Shown: positions 32,191-41,071 of the stretch, one piece after another
How positions within the stretch are numbered: the first letter of the stretch is position 1
Layout: every line of letters begins with the position of its first letter
Translations under genes and position numbers: made by a program
The notes under the pieces: model-generated
Told to the model about the DNA's origin: nothing
The model's database searches: none
The model's input: only the letters and a program-made list of their open reading frames with translations
NCBI GenBank assembly: GCA_963760435.1
Contig: CAVXDE010000017.1
Span: 310,001-374,000 of the forward strand
Direction: 5' to 3'
DNA length: 64,000 nt
DNA from: JAFAXD01 sp963760435
GTDB lineage: Bacteria; Pseudomonadota; Alphaproteobacteria; Rhizobiales; Xanthobacteraceae

Positions 32191-33857
32191 GCCTGCGTCT
32201 CGACAACACCCGCAACATCCGGGCGCCACACGGCCGCAAGCTCACCGCCAAGAGCTGGCAGACCGAAGCGCCGCTCCGTATGCTCATGAACAATCTCGAT
32301 GCCGAGGTCGCCGAGAAACCGCACGAGCTTGTGGTCTATGGTGGCATCGGCCGCGCGGCGCGCGATTGGGCGAGCTACGACCGCATCGTTGCCGCGCTCA
32401 CCGCGCTCGAGGGTGATGAGACCCTGTGCGTGCAGTCCGGCAAGCCGGTCGGCATTTTCCGCACGCATGCGGATGCGCCGCGCGTGCTGATCGCCAACTC
32501 CAACCTGGTGCCGCATTGGGCGACGCTCGATCATTTCAATCTGCTTGATCGCAAGGGCCTGATGATGTTCGGCCAGATGACGGCCGGCTCGTGGATCTAC
32601 ATCGGCTCGCAGGGGATCGTGCAGGGTACCTACGAGACCTTCGCCGAGGTCGGGCGCCGCCATTACGGCGGCAACCTCGCCGGCAGATGGATCCTCACCG
32701 CCGGTCTCGGCGGCATGGGCGGCGCACAGCCGCTGGCCGCCACCATGGCGGGCGCCGCGCTGCTCGCGGTCGAGTGCCAGCCCTCGCGTATCGAGATGCG
32801 ACTCAAGACCGGCTACCTCGATCAACAAGCCAAGGATCTCGACGAGGCGCTGGCCATGATCAACCAGGCCTGCCGCGAGCGAAAGGCTCTCTCTGTCGGC
32901 GTGCTCGGCAATGCGGCGGAGATTTTCCCCGAGTTGGTCCGGCGCGGCGTAAGGCCCGACGTCGTCACCGATCAGACCTCGGCGCATGATCCGATCAATG
33001 GCTATCTGCCCAAAGGCTGGAGTCTTGGCGATTGGCAGACGAAGCGCGAGAGCGATCCGAAGGCGGTGGAGCACGCCGCCAAGCGCTCGATGGTTGATCA
33101 CGTCAGCGCCATGCTGGCGTTCCATCGCATGGGCGTGCCGACGCTCGACTACGGCAACAACATTCGCCAGATGGCCAAGGACGAAGGGTTGGCCGACGCG
33201 TTCGATTTTCCCGGCTTCGTGCCGGCCTATATCCGGCCGCTGTTCTGCCGCGGGGTCGGCCCGTTCCGCTGGGCTGCACTGTCAGGAAATCCAGAGGACA
33301 TTTTCAAGACTGACGCCAAGGTCAAAGAGTTGTTGCCGGACGACAAGCATCTGCACAACTGGCTCGACATGGCGCGCTCACGCATCAAGTTTCAGGGCCT
33401 GCCGGCGCGCATTTGTTGGGTCGGTCTCGGTGATCGCGATCGCATCGGGCTTGCGTTCAACGAGATGGTCGCGCGCGGCGAGCTCGAGGCGCCGGTCGTG
33501 ATCGGCCGCGACCATCTCGATTCCGGCAGCGTCGCCAGCCCTAATCGCGAGACCGAAGCCATGCGCGACGGCTCCGATGCCGTCTCCGACTGGCCGCTTC
33601 TCAATGCGTTGCTCAACTGCGCGAGCGGCGCCACCTGGGTTTCCATTCATCACGGCGGCGGCGTCGGCATCGGCTATTCGCAGCACGCCGGCATGGTGAT
33701 CGTCTGCGACGGCACGCCGGACGCGGCGCGGCGCATCGAGCGCGTGTTGTGGAACGATCCCGCCACCGGCGTGATGCGCCACGCCGATGCTGGATATGAG
33801 ACGGCGATCGAATGCGCCAAGGCACACGGGTTGAAGCTGCCCAGTCTGAGTGTTTGA
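32187..33857 (+). CDS. hutU: urocanate hydratase (canonical)
   Basis: 556 residues. Cys410 is in PARICW, with the same numbering as the known catalytic cysteine. The NAD-binding loop is TAGLGGMGGAQPLA, and GRDHLDSGSVASP and HHGGGVGIGYSQHAG are all intact. It hydrates urocanate to imidazolonepropionate. The start overlaps the hutH stop by ATGA. It serves as an internal reference showing what has changed in the paralogue at 24689-26341. Confidence 0.96.
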   Translation: MSLRLDNTRNIRAPHGRKLTAKSWQTEAPLRMLMNNLDAEVAEKPHELVVYGGIGRAARDWASYDRIVAALTALEGDETLCVQSGKPVGIFRTHADAPRVLIANSNLVPHWATLDHFNLLDRKGLMMFGQMTAGSWIYIGSQGIVQGTYETFAEVGRRHYGGNLAGRWILTAGLGGMGGAQPLAATMAGAALLAVECQPSRIEMRLKTGYLDQQAKDLDEALAMINQACRERKALSVGVLGNAAEIFPELVRRGVRPDVVTDQTSAHDPINGYLPKGWSLGDWQTKRESDPKAVEHAAKRSMVDHVSAMLAFHRMGVPTLDYGNNIRQMAKDEGLADAFDFPGFVPAYIRPLFCRGVGPFRWAALSGNPEDIFKTDAKVKELLPDDKHLHNWLDMARSRIKFQGLPARICWVGLGDRDRIGLAFNEMVARGELEAPVVIGRDHLDSGSVASPNRETEAMRDGSDAVSDWPLLNALLNCASGATWVSIHHGGGVGIGYSQHAGMVIVCDGTPDAARRIERVLWNDPATGVMRHADAGYETAIECAKAHGLKLPSLSV

Positions 33858-33869
33858 GAGGAGGGGCAC

Positions 33870-35378
33870 ATGCTGCGAAGCGGAAAAGAGCATCTCGAAT
33901 CGCTGCGCGACGGCCGCGTAATCTACATCGGCTCCGAACGTGTCGAGGACGTGACCAGGCATCCGGCATTTGGCAACGCCGCGCAGACCGTGGCGATGAT
34001 CTACGAGATGAAGGCCGATCCGGCGCTGCGCCAGGAGATGACTTACGAGGAAGACGGCGACCGGCATTCGATCTATTTCTTGCGTGCGCGCTCGCGCGAA
34101 GATTTGCAGCGGCGCATGGTCGGACACCGGCGCATTGCGGACTTGACCTACGGGATGTTTGGCCGCTCGCCGGATCACGTGGCATCGTTCGTCACCGGGA
34201 TGGCGATGAAGCTCGACGAGCTCAAAGCCCCGCACGCCCATCCGGACAACTTGCTGCGTTACTACAAACATATTCGCGACAACGACGTGTACGTGGTCTA
34301 CGCCGTGGTGCCGCCGCAGGCCGCGCGCAATCCGGAGTTCTATCAGCGCCAGAATATCCCGATGCCGACGCTGCGCGTCGTGCGCGAAGACGACGACGGC
34401 GTCGTGGTCTCCGGCATGAAGATGCTCGCGACCGGCGCCGTCTTCGCCAATGAAATCTGGATCGGCAATGTCATCCCGCTCGCGCCGGACCAGAAGCAGG
34501 AAGCGATCACCTGCGCGATTCCCTGCAATGCGCCGGGCCTCAAACTGTGGTCGCGTCAGCCGGTGGAGCACAAGACCGAGTCCGAGTTCGATTCGCCCTT
34601 ATCCTATCGCTATGACGAGAGCGACAGCATGTTGTTGTGCGACGACGTCAAGGTGCCGTGGGAGCGGGTGTTCGTGCACGGCGACGCGCTGCTTTCACGC
34701 GATATCTACATCAAGACGCCGAGCCATTGCTTCGGCAATCATCAATCCAACGTGCGCTACTGGTCGAAGATGCGCCTGCTTGCCGGCCTCGCCAGCAAGA
34801 TCGCGCATGCAACCGGCGCCGATCAGGTTCCGGCCGTGCGCGAGGTGCTCGGCCGTATCTCGGCGCAGGAGGCGATGATCGCCGGCATGGTGAACGGGCA
34901 GATCAACGCCTACGAGACCTGGCCGGACGGCCCAGAGGGCTATGTCTGTTTCAACCGGCGCATGATGTACGGCGCGCTGGAATGGTGCACCCAGAACTAC
35001 AGCAAGTTTATCGATGACCTGCGCGAGCTCTGCGGCGGCGGCGTGTTCCAGATGCCGGCCAACATCTCGGTCATGCAGGATCCCGATCTGGCGCAGCAAT
35101 TCCAGACCTATTGGCATACGCCGCAAGGCGATGCGCTCACCCGCATGAAACTCTTCAAGCTCGCCTGGGACATGGTCGGCTCGGAATTCGCGGGCCGCCA
35201 TCAGCAGTACGAGAAGTTCTACGCCGGTGCGTCATTCATCATCCGCAATCACTCCTATCGCGAGACCGACTGGGGTGCGTTCCACAAGATTCGTGGACGA
35301 TCTGACCGCGAGCTACGATGTCCCGGGTGGGTGAGGGCGGCTACCCGCAGCATTGGAAGTAGGCCTAAGGCATGCTGA
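33870..35378 (+). CDS. HpaB-family flavin-dependent monooxygenase, C-terminus frameshifted
   Basis: Oxygenase component related to 4-hydroxyphenylacetate 3-hydroxylase (HpaB/PvcC). It has an acyl-CoA-dehydrogenase-like fold, TYGMFGRSPDHVASFVTGMA near 94-113, and a C-terminal LCGGGVFQMPANISVM. It starts 12 bp after hutU with a GAGGAGGGG site, so it is probably in the hut transcript. After FHK the frame changes: one extra A at 35289 turns the expected FVDDLTASYDVPGG (stop 35334) into an unrelated tail to 35378. No flavin reductase gene (HpaC) is near. The substrate is unknown and need not be phenolic. Confidence 0.82.
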   Translation: MLRSGKEHLESLRDGRVIYIGSERVEDVTRHPAFGNAAQTVAMIYEMKADPALRQEMTYEEDGDRHSIYFLRARSREDLQRRMVGHRRIADLTYGMFGRSPDHVASFVTGMAMKLDELKAPHAHPDNLLRYYKHIRDNDVYVVYAVVPPQAARNPEFYQRQNIPMPTLRVVREDDDGVVVSGMKMLATGAVFANEIWIGNVIPLAPDQKQEAITCAIPCNAPGLKLWSRQPVEHKTESEFDSPLSYRYDESDSMLLCDDVKVPWERVFVHGDALLSRDIYIKTPSHCFGNHQSNVRYWSKMRLLAGLASKIAHATGADQVPAVREVLGRISAQEAMIAGMVNGQINAYETWPDGPEGYVCFNRRMMYGALEWCTQNYSKFIDDLRELCGGGVFQMPANISVMQDPDLAQQFQTYWHTPQGDALTRMKLFKLAWDMVGSEFAGRHQQYEKFYAGASFIIRNHSYRETDWGAFHKIRGRSDRELRCPGWVRAATRSIGSRPKAC

Positions 35379-35417
35379 GTAATACCTGAATGAAAATCGC
35401 CATTACCGAGACTCGTC

Positions 35418-35653
35418 ATGGGCACGACAGTATACGAGTAAAGGTCAAGTGACCATTCCGAAACGTGTTCGGGATCTGTTGGGAATCAGGCCGGGTAGCG
35501 TTGTTGATTTTGAGCGCGGACCGGACGGTCGCATCGTTCTGGTCAAGGTCGAGAAGCAAAGCTCGACCGAGCAGGTTCGCGCGTCTGCGCGGCCACGCCG
35601 GAAAAGGTCTGAGTACGGATGAGATCATGGCGATGACGCGCAGCGAGCGCTGA
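35418..35653 (+). pseudogene. AbrB-type antitoxin gene with two +1 frameshifts
   Basis: Three frames read in turn give an AbrB/MazE-like antitoxin. ATG at 35418 gives MGTTV. After an extra T (35433), SKGQVTIPKRVRDLLGIRPG and VDFERGPDGRIVLVKVEK follow. After an extra A (35573), RFARLRGHAGKGLSTDEIMA and then MTRSER end at 35653. Without the two extra bases a normal antitoxin of about 77 residues results. The partner PIN-domain gene follows directly and is also frameshifted. Confidence 0.75.
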
Positions 35654-35654
35654 C

Positions 35655-36061
35655 GTGACGTTGGTCGATACTAATGTGCTGCTCGATCTGGTGACCGACG
35701 ATCCGAATTGGTCCGCATGGTCGATAGCTCGGCTCGAGGAAGCGGCGCTCGCCGGTCCGCTTCTGATCAACGACGTCGTCTACGCTGGAGACTTCGATTC
35801 GCTACGAACGGATCGAGGATCTGGACGCGATGCTCACCGAAGCCGTGATTGACATCGCGCCCATGTCGCGCGCGGCACTGTTCCTGGCGGGAAAAGTCTT
35901 CCAACGATATCGCGCGGCAGGGGGAACGCGAACCGGGGTGTTACCGGATTTTTTTATTGGCGCCCACGCAGCGGTCGAAGGCTGGCCATTGCTCACACGC
36001 GATACTGGCCGCTATCGCAGTTACTTTCCGAAGATCACACTCATCGCTCCCTGCGGCCTGA
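35655..36061 (+). pseudogene. VapC-type PIN-domain toxin gene, frameshifted
   Basis: The GTG at 35655 opens MTLVDTNVLLDLVTDDPNWS with the PIN Asp. After INDVVYA one extra G (35787/35788) shifts the frame. ETSIRYERIEDLDAML, FQRYRAAGGTRTGVLPDFFI and WPLLTRDTGRYRSYFPKI then follow. The expected stop after LIAP is also out of frame (TGA at 36059-36061), so a second change is likely. All parts of the domain are still recognisable, so the damage is recent or technical. Confidence 0.72.
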
Positions 36062-36069
36062 CCCGGCAA

Positions 36070-36669
36070 CTACGCCATCGGGTCGCGCTTCAGGTTCAGC
36101 CACATGGTCCGTGCCGGCGACGAGCTGGTGTTGGTGAAGCGGTGCGGCTCGGTCGACGGGTAGGAGATGAGGTCGCCCTTCTGCAGCTTGTGGGTCCGCC
36201 CGCCGACCGTGACCTCGAGCGTGCCGTCCAGCACCACGCCAAATTCGCAGCCGTCGTGGGCCACCGGCTCGGGCGCGCTGGCGGTGCCCGGCTTGTAGGT
36301 GTTGATCGCGATCTCGACGCCACGCGCGCGGTCATGGCGCAAGATGCGGCGGGTCACACCGGCAGCGGTCTCGACCACCGGCTGGTCGGCAAAGCGGGAG
36401 ACCATGTCGTCAGCCGCGGCTCGCTCGCCATCGATGAGGTCGCTCATCTGGGCGCCGAGGGCCGAGGCAATCACCACCAACGTTCCGATCGACGGCCCGG
36501 TCTTGCCGCGCTCGAGCAGGCTCAGCATCGAGGCGCTCAGCTGCGTTTGATCAGCCAGCGCCTGCAGGGTCAACCCTCGTTCATAGCGTAGACGGCGGAT
36601 GTTGCGCCCGATCGTGGCCAGGACATCGGCCGTCTCCTCGATCGGATCGATCTTGGCAAGCTTGTTCAT
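36070..36669 (-). CDS. XRE-family regulator with cupin domain
   Basis: About 199 residues. The helix-turn-helix lies at 17-70 (ERGLTLQALADQTQLSASML and LLERGKTGPSIGTL). The C-terminal cupin lies near 120-195 (PVAHDGCEFGVVLDGTLEVT, GDLISYPSTEPHRF). This architecture is typical of PuuR/SutR-like sensors of small nitrogen compounds. The ATG at 36669 has GGAAG upstream; a GTG at 36717 is possible. It is divergent from the cyclase/ABC operon, which it probably regulates. It converges with the broken toxin gene. Confidence 0.88.
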   Translation of the reverse strand: MNKLAKIDPIEETADVLATIGRNIRRLRYERGLTLQALADQTQLSASMLSLLERGKTGPSIGTLVVIASALGAQMSDLIDGERAAADDMVSRFADQPVVETAAGVTRRILRHDRARGVEIAINTYKPGTASAPEPVAHDGCEFGVVLDGTLEVTVGGRTHKLQKGDLISYPSTEPHRFTNTSSSPARTMWLNLKRDPMA

Positions 36670-36726
36670 CAGGTCTTCCGTGATGGCGCTGCGACCGGCG
36701 CCAAAACCAAGAGCCACAGATTCGGT

Positions 36727-36744
36727 GTTTAAGCCACATTAAAC
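36727..36744. promoter_or_regulatory. operator candidate for the XRE-cupin regulator
   Basis: GTTTAA-6nt-TTAAAC, with perfect 6-bp arms, sits in the gap between the divergent regulator and cyclase genes, within an AT-rich stretch that could hold promoters for both. Assigned from symmetry and location. Confidence 0.45.
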
Positions 36745-36837
36745 CACCGATTGGCAAGCTATTTTAATCATACTCAAACCGTGCGATCATGTCGAAACCG
36801 GGCGGACAGGCCCCTTTGCGGCGCACAGGAGGGAATG

Positions 36838-37734
36838 GTGCGGATTACTGATTTGACCCATCTGATGAATGTGCATACGCCGGGCTGGGTCGGCTATGCC
36901 GGCAACAAGATGTATTACGCCCAGAACCTGCAGACGCAGCGCATCGTCGCGCAGCGCGTCGACATGGCCTTGCACGTGGGCACGCATATTGACGGCGCGA
37001 TGCACGGCGCCGACGGCATGGGCGACATGGCGTCCTATCCGCTCGATTTCCTGGTCAGCCCGGGCGCCGTGGTCGACATCTCAGAGCAGATGGATGACTG
37101 GGCTTTGATCACGCCGGCCATGCTCGAACAGGCGCCGGTCGAGATCCGCGACGGCGATATTCTGATCATCCACACCGGCTGGCATCGCTACTGGGAAGGC
37201 CAGCCGAAGCAGGATCTGGTGCGCTATTTCTGCATGCACCCAGGGGGCGGACTGGAGTTGCTGCACTGGATGCTGAAGAAGAAGATCAAATGGTTCGGCA
37301 TGGACGTCGGGTCCTGCGATCACTCGATGAACACCTCGATCCGGCATATGCGACCTGATCTCGCGGCGCGCTTTGAGCGCAAGGTCGGCAAGAGTTGTTC
37401 GGAATATTTCGGCACGTTCAGATATACGCACGCCAAGTCGGGCCGGATCGTCGAGGACGATATCTTTCCGTTCCACAGCCTCGCGTTCCAGGAAGGCTTG
37501 ATCCACGCCGAGAACGTCGGCGGCGATATTGAAACAATGCTCAACAAGCGCTGTATCATCGGCGCCTTCCCGTGGCGCTACGAAGGGCTCGAGGCCTCCC
37601 CATGTCGGATCCTGTGCATCGAGGATGCGGGCGATTCCGTCACGGCCGTCGGCGATGCCGCCAAGGCCATCTTTCAGCGGGCCGGCGCGGACATAATGAG
37701 CTGTGCTCAAATTTCCGACTTGAGTGACACTTAA
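36838..37734 (+). CDS. cyclase-family metal-dependent hydrolase (kynurenine formamidase-like)
   Basis: 298 residues. The family motif HxGTHxD is present as LHVGTHIDGAMH near 41-52, with further metal ligands likely in the Asp/His-rich MDVGSCDHSMNTSI. Members hydrolyse amides, formamides or cyclic compounds. AGGAGG at 36827-36832 is 5 nt from the GTG at 36838 but only 2 nt from the in-frame ATG at 36835, so I chose the GTG. It is first in a row of seven same-strand genes (cyclase, binding protein, isochorismatase fusion, two permeases, ATPase, LLM monooxygenase). Confidence 0.85.
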   Translation: MRITDLTHLMNVHTPGWVGYAGNKMYYAQNLQTQRIVAQRVDMALHVGTHIDGAMHGADGMGDMASYPLDFLVSPGAVVDISEQMDDWALITPAMLEQAPVEIRDGDILIIHTGWHRYWEGQPKQDLVRYFCMHPGGGLELLHWMLKKKIKWFGMDVGSCDHSMNTSIRHMRPDLAARFERKVGKSCSEYFGTFRYTHAKSGRIVEDDIFPFHSLAFQEGLIHAENVGGDIETMLNKRCIIGAFPWRYEGLEASPCRILCIEDAGDSVTAVGDAAKAIFQRAGADIMSCAQISDLSDT

Positions 37735-37842
37735 AATTCTGCCAAGCTTTGCCCTGCCTTTGTGCTGGGCAAAGGGCCTGCCGCCGATGTGGACGTCCGA
37801 TCCTCGATGATCGGTATGCAACGCCTTGCGAGGGAGACCAGC

Positions 37843-38901
37843 ATGAAACCGGCTTCGGAACTCGGCAGACTGACGCGCCGCGACTTCGTCAAGAGCGCCG
37901 CGGGCGCAACGCTTTCGCTTGCCGTGGTCGCGCCGACACGGGCGGCTGCGGGCAGCCTGGTCAGCACAGTCTTCGGCGGCACCTATGAGCGCGAATATCG
38001 CAAGGCGGTGCTCGACCCGTTCGAGCGCGAGACCGGCATCAAGGTTCTCGCCAAGCTCGGGGTGACGAGCGAGTGGGTCACCAACGCGCTGGTCAATCGC
38101 CGCCATCCCGAGATCGACGTACTGCTGTTGCCCTATCCGGACAACATCAAGGTGGCGGCCGAAGGGATCGCCATGCCGCTGACGGCCCAGGATATCCCCA
38201 ACATGAAGGACGTGGACGCGATCTGGTATGACCAGTTCCACGGCATGGGCGTTGCGTTGGATTACGTTGGCTACGGGATCGCCTATCGGGAAGATCTCGT
38301 CCCCAAGCCTCCCACCGCCTGGAAGGACCTGTGGGATCCCGCGTTCAAGAACAAGGTGACGATCCCGGATATCGGTAGCTGGGGCTCGTGGGAGATGCTG
38401 GTCGTCGCGGCGCGCCTCAACGGCGGCGGCGAGGACAACATGGCGCCGGCATTTCCGGCGCTGCAAAAGCTCAAACCCAACGTCCGGCAATTCTTCAAGA
38501 GCGGGGCCGAACTCGCCCAGCTGCTCGACAGCGGGGAAGCTTGGGTGTGCGGCATGACCACGAATATCGCGCCGTACGGCCTGATCGACGCCGGCAAGCC
38601 GGTGAAATTCATCTATCCGACCGACGGCGCTATGGCGGGCGTTGCGTCCTATCACATCGCCAAGAATTCGCCCAACGCCGACCTTTGCAAGACATTCATC
38701 AACTTCGCCCTCTCGCCACCGGTGCAATCCGCTTTCTGTGCCGGCGTCATTGCCGGGCCGGTCAACCGCAACGCGACCGTGACCGAGAAGATCAAGCAGC
38801 GCGTTCCGCCGCTTGATCAACTACGCGTGTTCGACTGGTTCAAGATCTTGCCGCAGATGCAGGCCTTGGCCGACCGCTGGAATCAAGAGGTCGCGTTCTA
38901 G
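37843..38901 (+). CDS. polyamine-type ABC transporter substrate-binding protein
   Basis: 352 residues of the PotD-like family. The signal peptide has RRDFVKSAAGATLSLAVVAP, a twin-arginine-like pattern ending in ATRAAA. The mature part begins VSTVFGGTYEREYRKAVLDPFERETGI. Its stop is followed by the start of the isochorismatase gene with no gap. Family ligands are cationic or small organic nitrogen compounds. Confidence 0.9.
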   Translation: MKPASELGRLTRRDFVKSAAGATLSLAVVAPTRAAAGSLVSTVFGGTYEREYRKAVLDPFERETGIKVLAKLGVTSEWVTNALVNRRHPEIDVLLLPYPDNIKVAAEGIAMPLTAQDIPNMKDVDAIWYDQFHGMGVALDYVGYGIAYREDLVPKPPTAWKDLWDPAFKNKVTIPDIGSWGSWEMLVVAARLNGGGEDNMAPAFPALQKLKPNVRQFFKSGAELAQLLDSGEAWVCGMTTNIAPYGLIDAGKPVKFIYPTDGAMAGVASYHIAKNSPNADLCKTFINFALSPPVQSAFCAGVIAGPVNRNATVTEKIKQRVPPLDQLRVFDWFKILPQMQALADRWNQEVAF

Positions 38902-40143
38902 ATGTCCGCGCAAGCCGCCTTTGCCAGTGCATATGCGGCGATCGTTGCACCGAGCGCGGCGACAACCGCCCTGATGGTGGTCGATGGCGGTTCGGGTGAA
39001 ACCGCCAAGATCCTGTTGGACGCTGCGCTGCACGCCGACATGCTGGTCATCGACGTCGAACTGCTCGCCACCGACGCAGCTCCGTGGCTCGGCACCGCCG
39101 CACCCGGCACCGCCGATGGGTGCGCGCTTGGTCCCGGCGCCGCGCCAAATCGTCTTCGCATCCGTACCGACGCAGGCGCGGTTTTCCTCGCCAGCAACAT
39201 CGACCTCGTCCTGCGTTCGAATGGGATCAACAAGGTTGTGTTTGCCGGCGGTGAGCCGTGGGAATTTATTGCCGTTGTGGACACCACCTTGGCAATGCGC
39301 GGCTACGGTGTTGTAAGTCCGGCCACCTCGGAGGAGGCAACCGCGCTGGCGACCGCCTGGCGTGCTGATCGCAGCAATCAGCGCGGGTGGCAACCGGCCG
39401 GAAAAGCCGCCGAGCTCCTGTCGAGCCTTGAAGCGCGCATCGATCCGCGCCATGCCGCGCTGGTGCTGATCGATGTGCAGAACGATTTCTGCCACAGCCG
39501 CGGAGCGGCCGGACGCACCGGTGACGCGATCGAGATGATCCAGTCAGCGGTGGCGCGCATCAAGGTGCTGCTCGCGGCCGCGCGTGAGTCCGGCGTTACC
39601 GTCATCCACGTGCGCGCTGAGTATGGCGCGCTCTATCGCGGCATCGGTTCCCCGTACCGCTTCCCGGCGACGGATGTGATGGATGCTGCCGTCTGGACCG
39701 CATCGGCGGCCGATCTCGCGAGCGGCGCGAGCTTTACCGAAAACGAAGTCGAAGTCTGCCTGCCGGGCACCTGGGGAGCACAGTTCGTCGACGGCATCGT
39801 CCCGCAGCCAAACGAGCCGGTCGTCACCAAGCACCGCTTCAGCGCATTCGCCGATACCGGGCTCGAATTGATGCTGCGGGCGCGCGGCATCAAGACCGTG
39901 ATCCTGGCCGGCGTGACCACGAACTGCTGCGTTGAATCGACCGCCCGCGAAGCGGCAATGCGGGACTTTTACCTGGTCGTGGCCGAAGATTGCGTGGCTG
40001 TGAAAGACAAGTTGCGCAGTCTGCACGACGCTTCGCTCGAATCCATGCGGCTTTATTTCGGGCAGGTCCGGCCGGCCAGCGAGCTGATGAGCATCTGGCA
40101 GCGGCCGACAGGGGTTCGTCAAAAGCATTGTCCCGATGACTAA
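38902..40143 (+). CDS. isochorismatase-like hydrolase fused to a degenerate second copy
   Basis: 413 residues. The C-terminal domain (about 180-400) has the full cysteine-hydrolase triad: Asp191 (LIDVQNDF), Lys310 (VTKHRFSAF) and Cys343 (VTTNCCVEST). The N-terminal domain (about 20-150) keeps the fold pattern (LVIDVELLA, NGINKVVFAGGEPW, LAMRGYGVVSPATSEEA) but has GGEPW where the catalytic Cys should be. It is probably a non-catalytic duplicate that helps form the dimer interface or pocket. The gene lies between the binding-protein and permease genes, so the cargo is likely an amide or carbamoyl compound. It overlaps the next gene by 8 bp. Confidence 0.87.
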   Translation: MSAQAAFASAYAAIVAPSAATTALMVVDGGSGETAKILLDAALHADMLVIDVELLATDAAPWLGTAAPGTADGCALGPGAAPNRLRIRTDAGAVFLASNIDLVLRSNGINKVVFAGGEPWEFIAVVDTTLAMRGYGVVSPATSEEATALATAWRADRSNQRGWQPAGKAAELLSSLEARIDPRHAALVLIDVQNDFCHSRGAAGRTGDAIEMIQSAVARIKVLLAAARESGVTVIHVRAEYGALYRGIGSPYRFPATDVMDAAVWTASAADLASGASFTENEVEVCLPGTWGAQFVDGIVPQPNEPVVTKHRFSAFADTGLELMLRARGIKTVILAGVTTNCCVESTAREAAMRDFYLVVAEDCVAVKDKLRSLHDASLESMRLYFGQVRPASELMSIWQRPTGVRQKHCPDD

Positions 40144-41071
40144 GGCGGCCATCAGCGCGCTTGACGGCAGGTTCGCGTCTCGCCTGGCCGCGGGTCAGTC
40201 AGCCCGCCAAGCAGTGTCGGGCGCGTCCTCGTTGTTGCTGCTCCCAGCCGTTCTCGTTGTTTGCTTCTGCCTGCTTGTTCCGCTCGCCTATGTGGTCGTG
40301 CTCAGCTTCAACCCGCCGGTGACCGGCGAGGTCGAGCTGACGAGCGAGCTCACCATCGTCAACTATGCGCGATTGTTCTTGCAACCCTTTTACAGCGCCA
40401 TTCTGCTGCGCACGATTTCCGTCTCCGCCATTACGACGTTCCTCTGTGTGGTGTTTGGCCTGGTGCTGGCGCTGTCGATCTGGCGCGCGCCGCCACGGCA
40501 ACGCGGACTTCGGGTCATCATCGTGATCTCGCCGTTGCTGGTGAGCATCGTCACTCGTACCTACGGCTGGATGGTCGTGCTTGGCGACAACGGGATTTTG
40601 AACACGCTGCTGCGCGCTGTGGGCTTGATCGACGAACCGCTGCACATGATGTTCACCCAAGGTGCCGTGATCGTCGGGCTCGTGCATGTCTTTCTGCCGA
40701 TGATGGTGCTGTCGATCCTCGCCGCCATGGACAAGATTGATCCCGCGCTCGCGCAAGCCGCAGAGACGCTCGGCGCCAGCGCGTTCGTTGCGTTCTGGAA
40801 GATCACCTTCCCGCTGCTGATTCCGGGGCTGACGGCTGGCGTAACGATCGTGTTCAGCCTGGCGATGTCATCCTACGTCACGCCTGCGCTGATGGGCGGT
40901 CGCAATGCCGGCATGCTCACCACGCTGATCTATCAGCAGTTTGTGGTGACCTATAACTGGCACTTCGGCGCCGCGCTCGTCGTCGTGCTGTTGACCACGT
41001 CCTTGATCGCCTTGGCCTTGGTTCTTCTTGAGAGCGGGCGCCGCACCCGTGCGTGGCTGGTGAAGCCATGA
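40136..41071 (+). CDS. polyamine-type ABC transporter permease (PotB-like)
   Basis: 311 residues with six hydrophobic segments. The EAA-type loop is AQAAETLGASAFVAFWKITFPLLIPG near 202-227. The N-terminal VVLSFNPPVTGEVE is typical of the first periplasmic loop. The start lies inside the previous gene, and its stop overlaps the next start by ATGA. Confidence 0.92.
   Translation: MTKAAISALDGRFASRLAAGQSARQAVSGASSLLLLPAVLVVCFCLLVPLAYVVVLSFNPPVTGEVELTSELTIVNYARLFLQPFYSAILLRTISVSAITTFLCVVFGLVLALSIWRAPPRQRGLRVIIVISPLLVSIVTRTYGWMVVLGDNGILNTLLRAVGLIDEPLHMMFTQGAVIVGLVHVFLPMMVLSILAAMDKIDPALAQAAETLGASAFVAFWKITFPLLIPGLTAGVTIVFSLAMSSYVTPALMGGRNAGMLTTLIYQQFVVTYNWHFGAALVVVLLTTSLIALALVLLESGRRTRAWLVKP

Noticed and set aside
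35830..36591. 253-codon frame continuing past the PIN toxin
   Set aside because: Only the first part is the toxin domain. The remainder is antisense to the XRE-cupin gene and exists because the natural stop is out of frame.
37081..38820. 579-codon minus-strand frame
   Set aside because: Antisense to the cyclase and the PotD-like gene, whose motifs are unambiguous.
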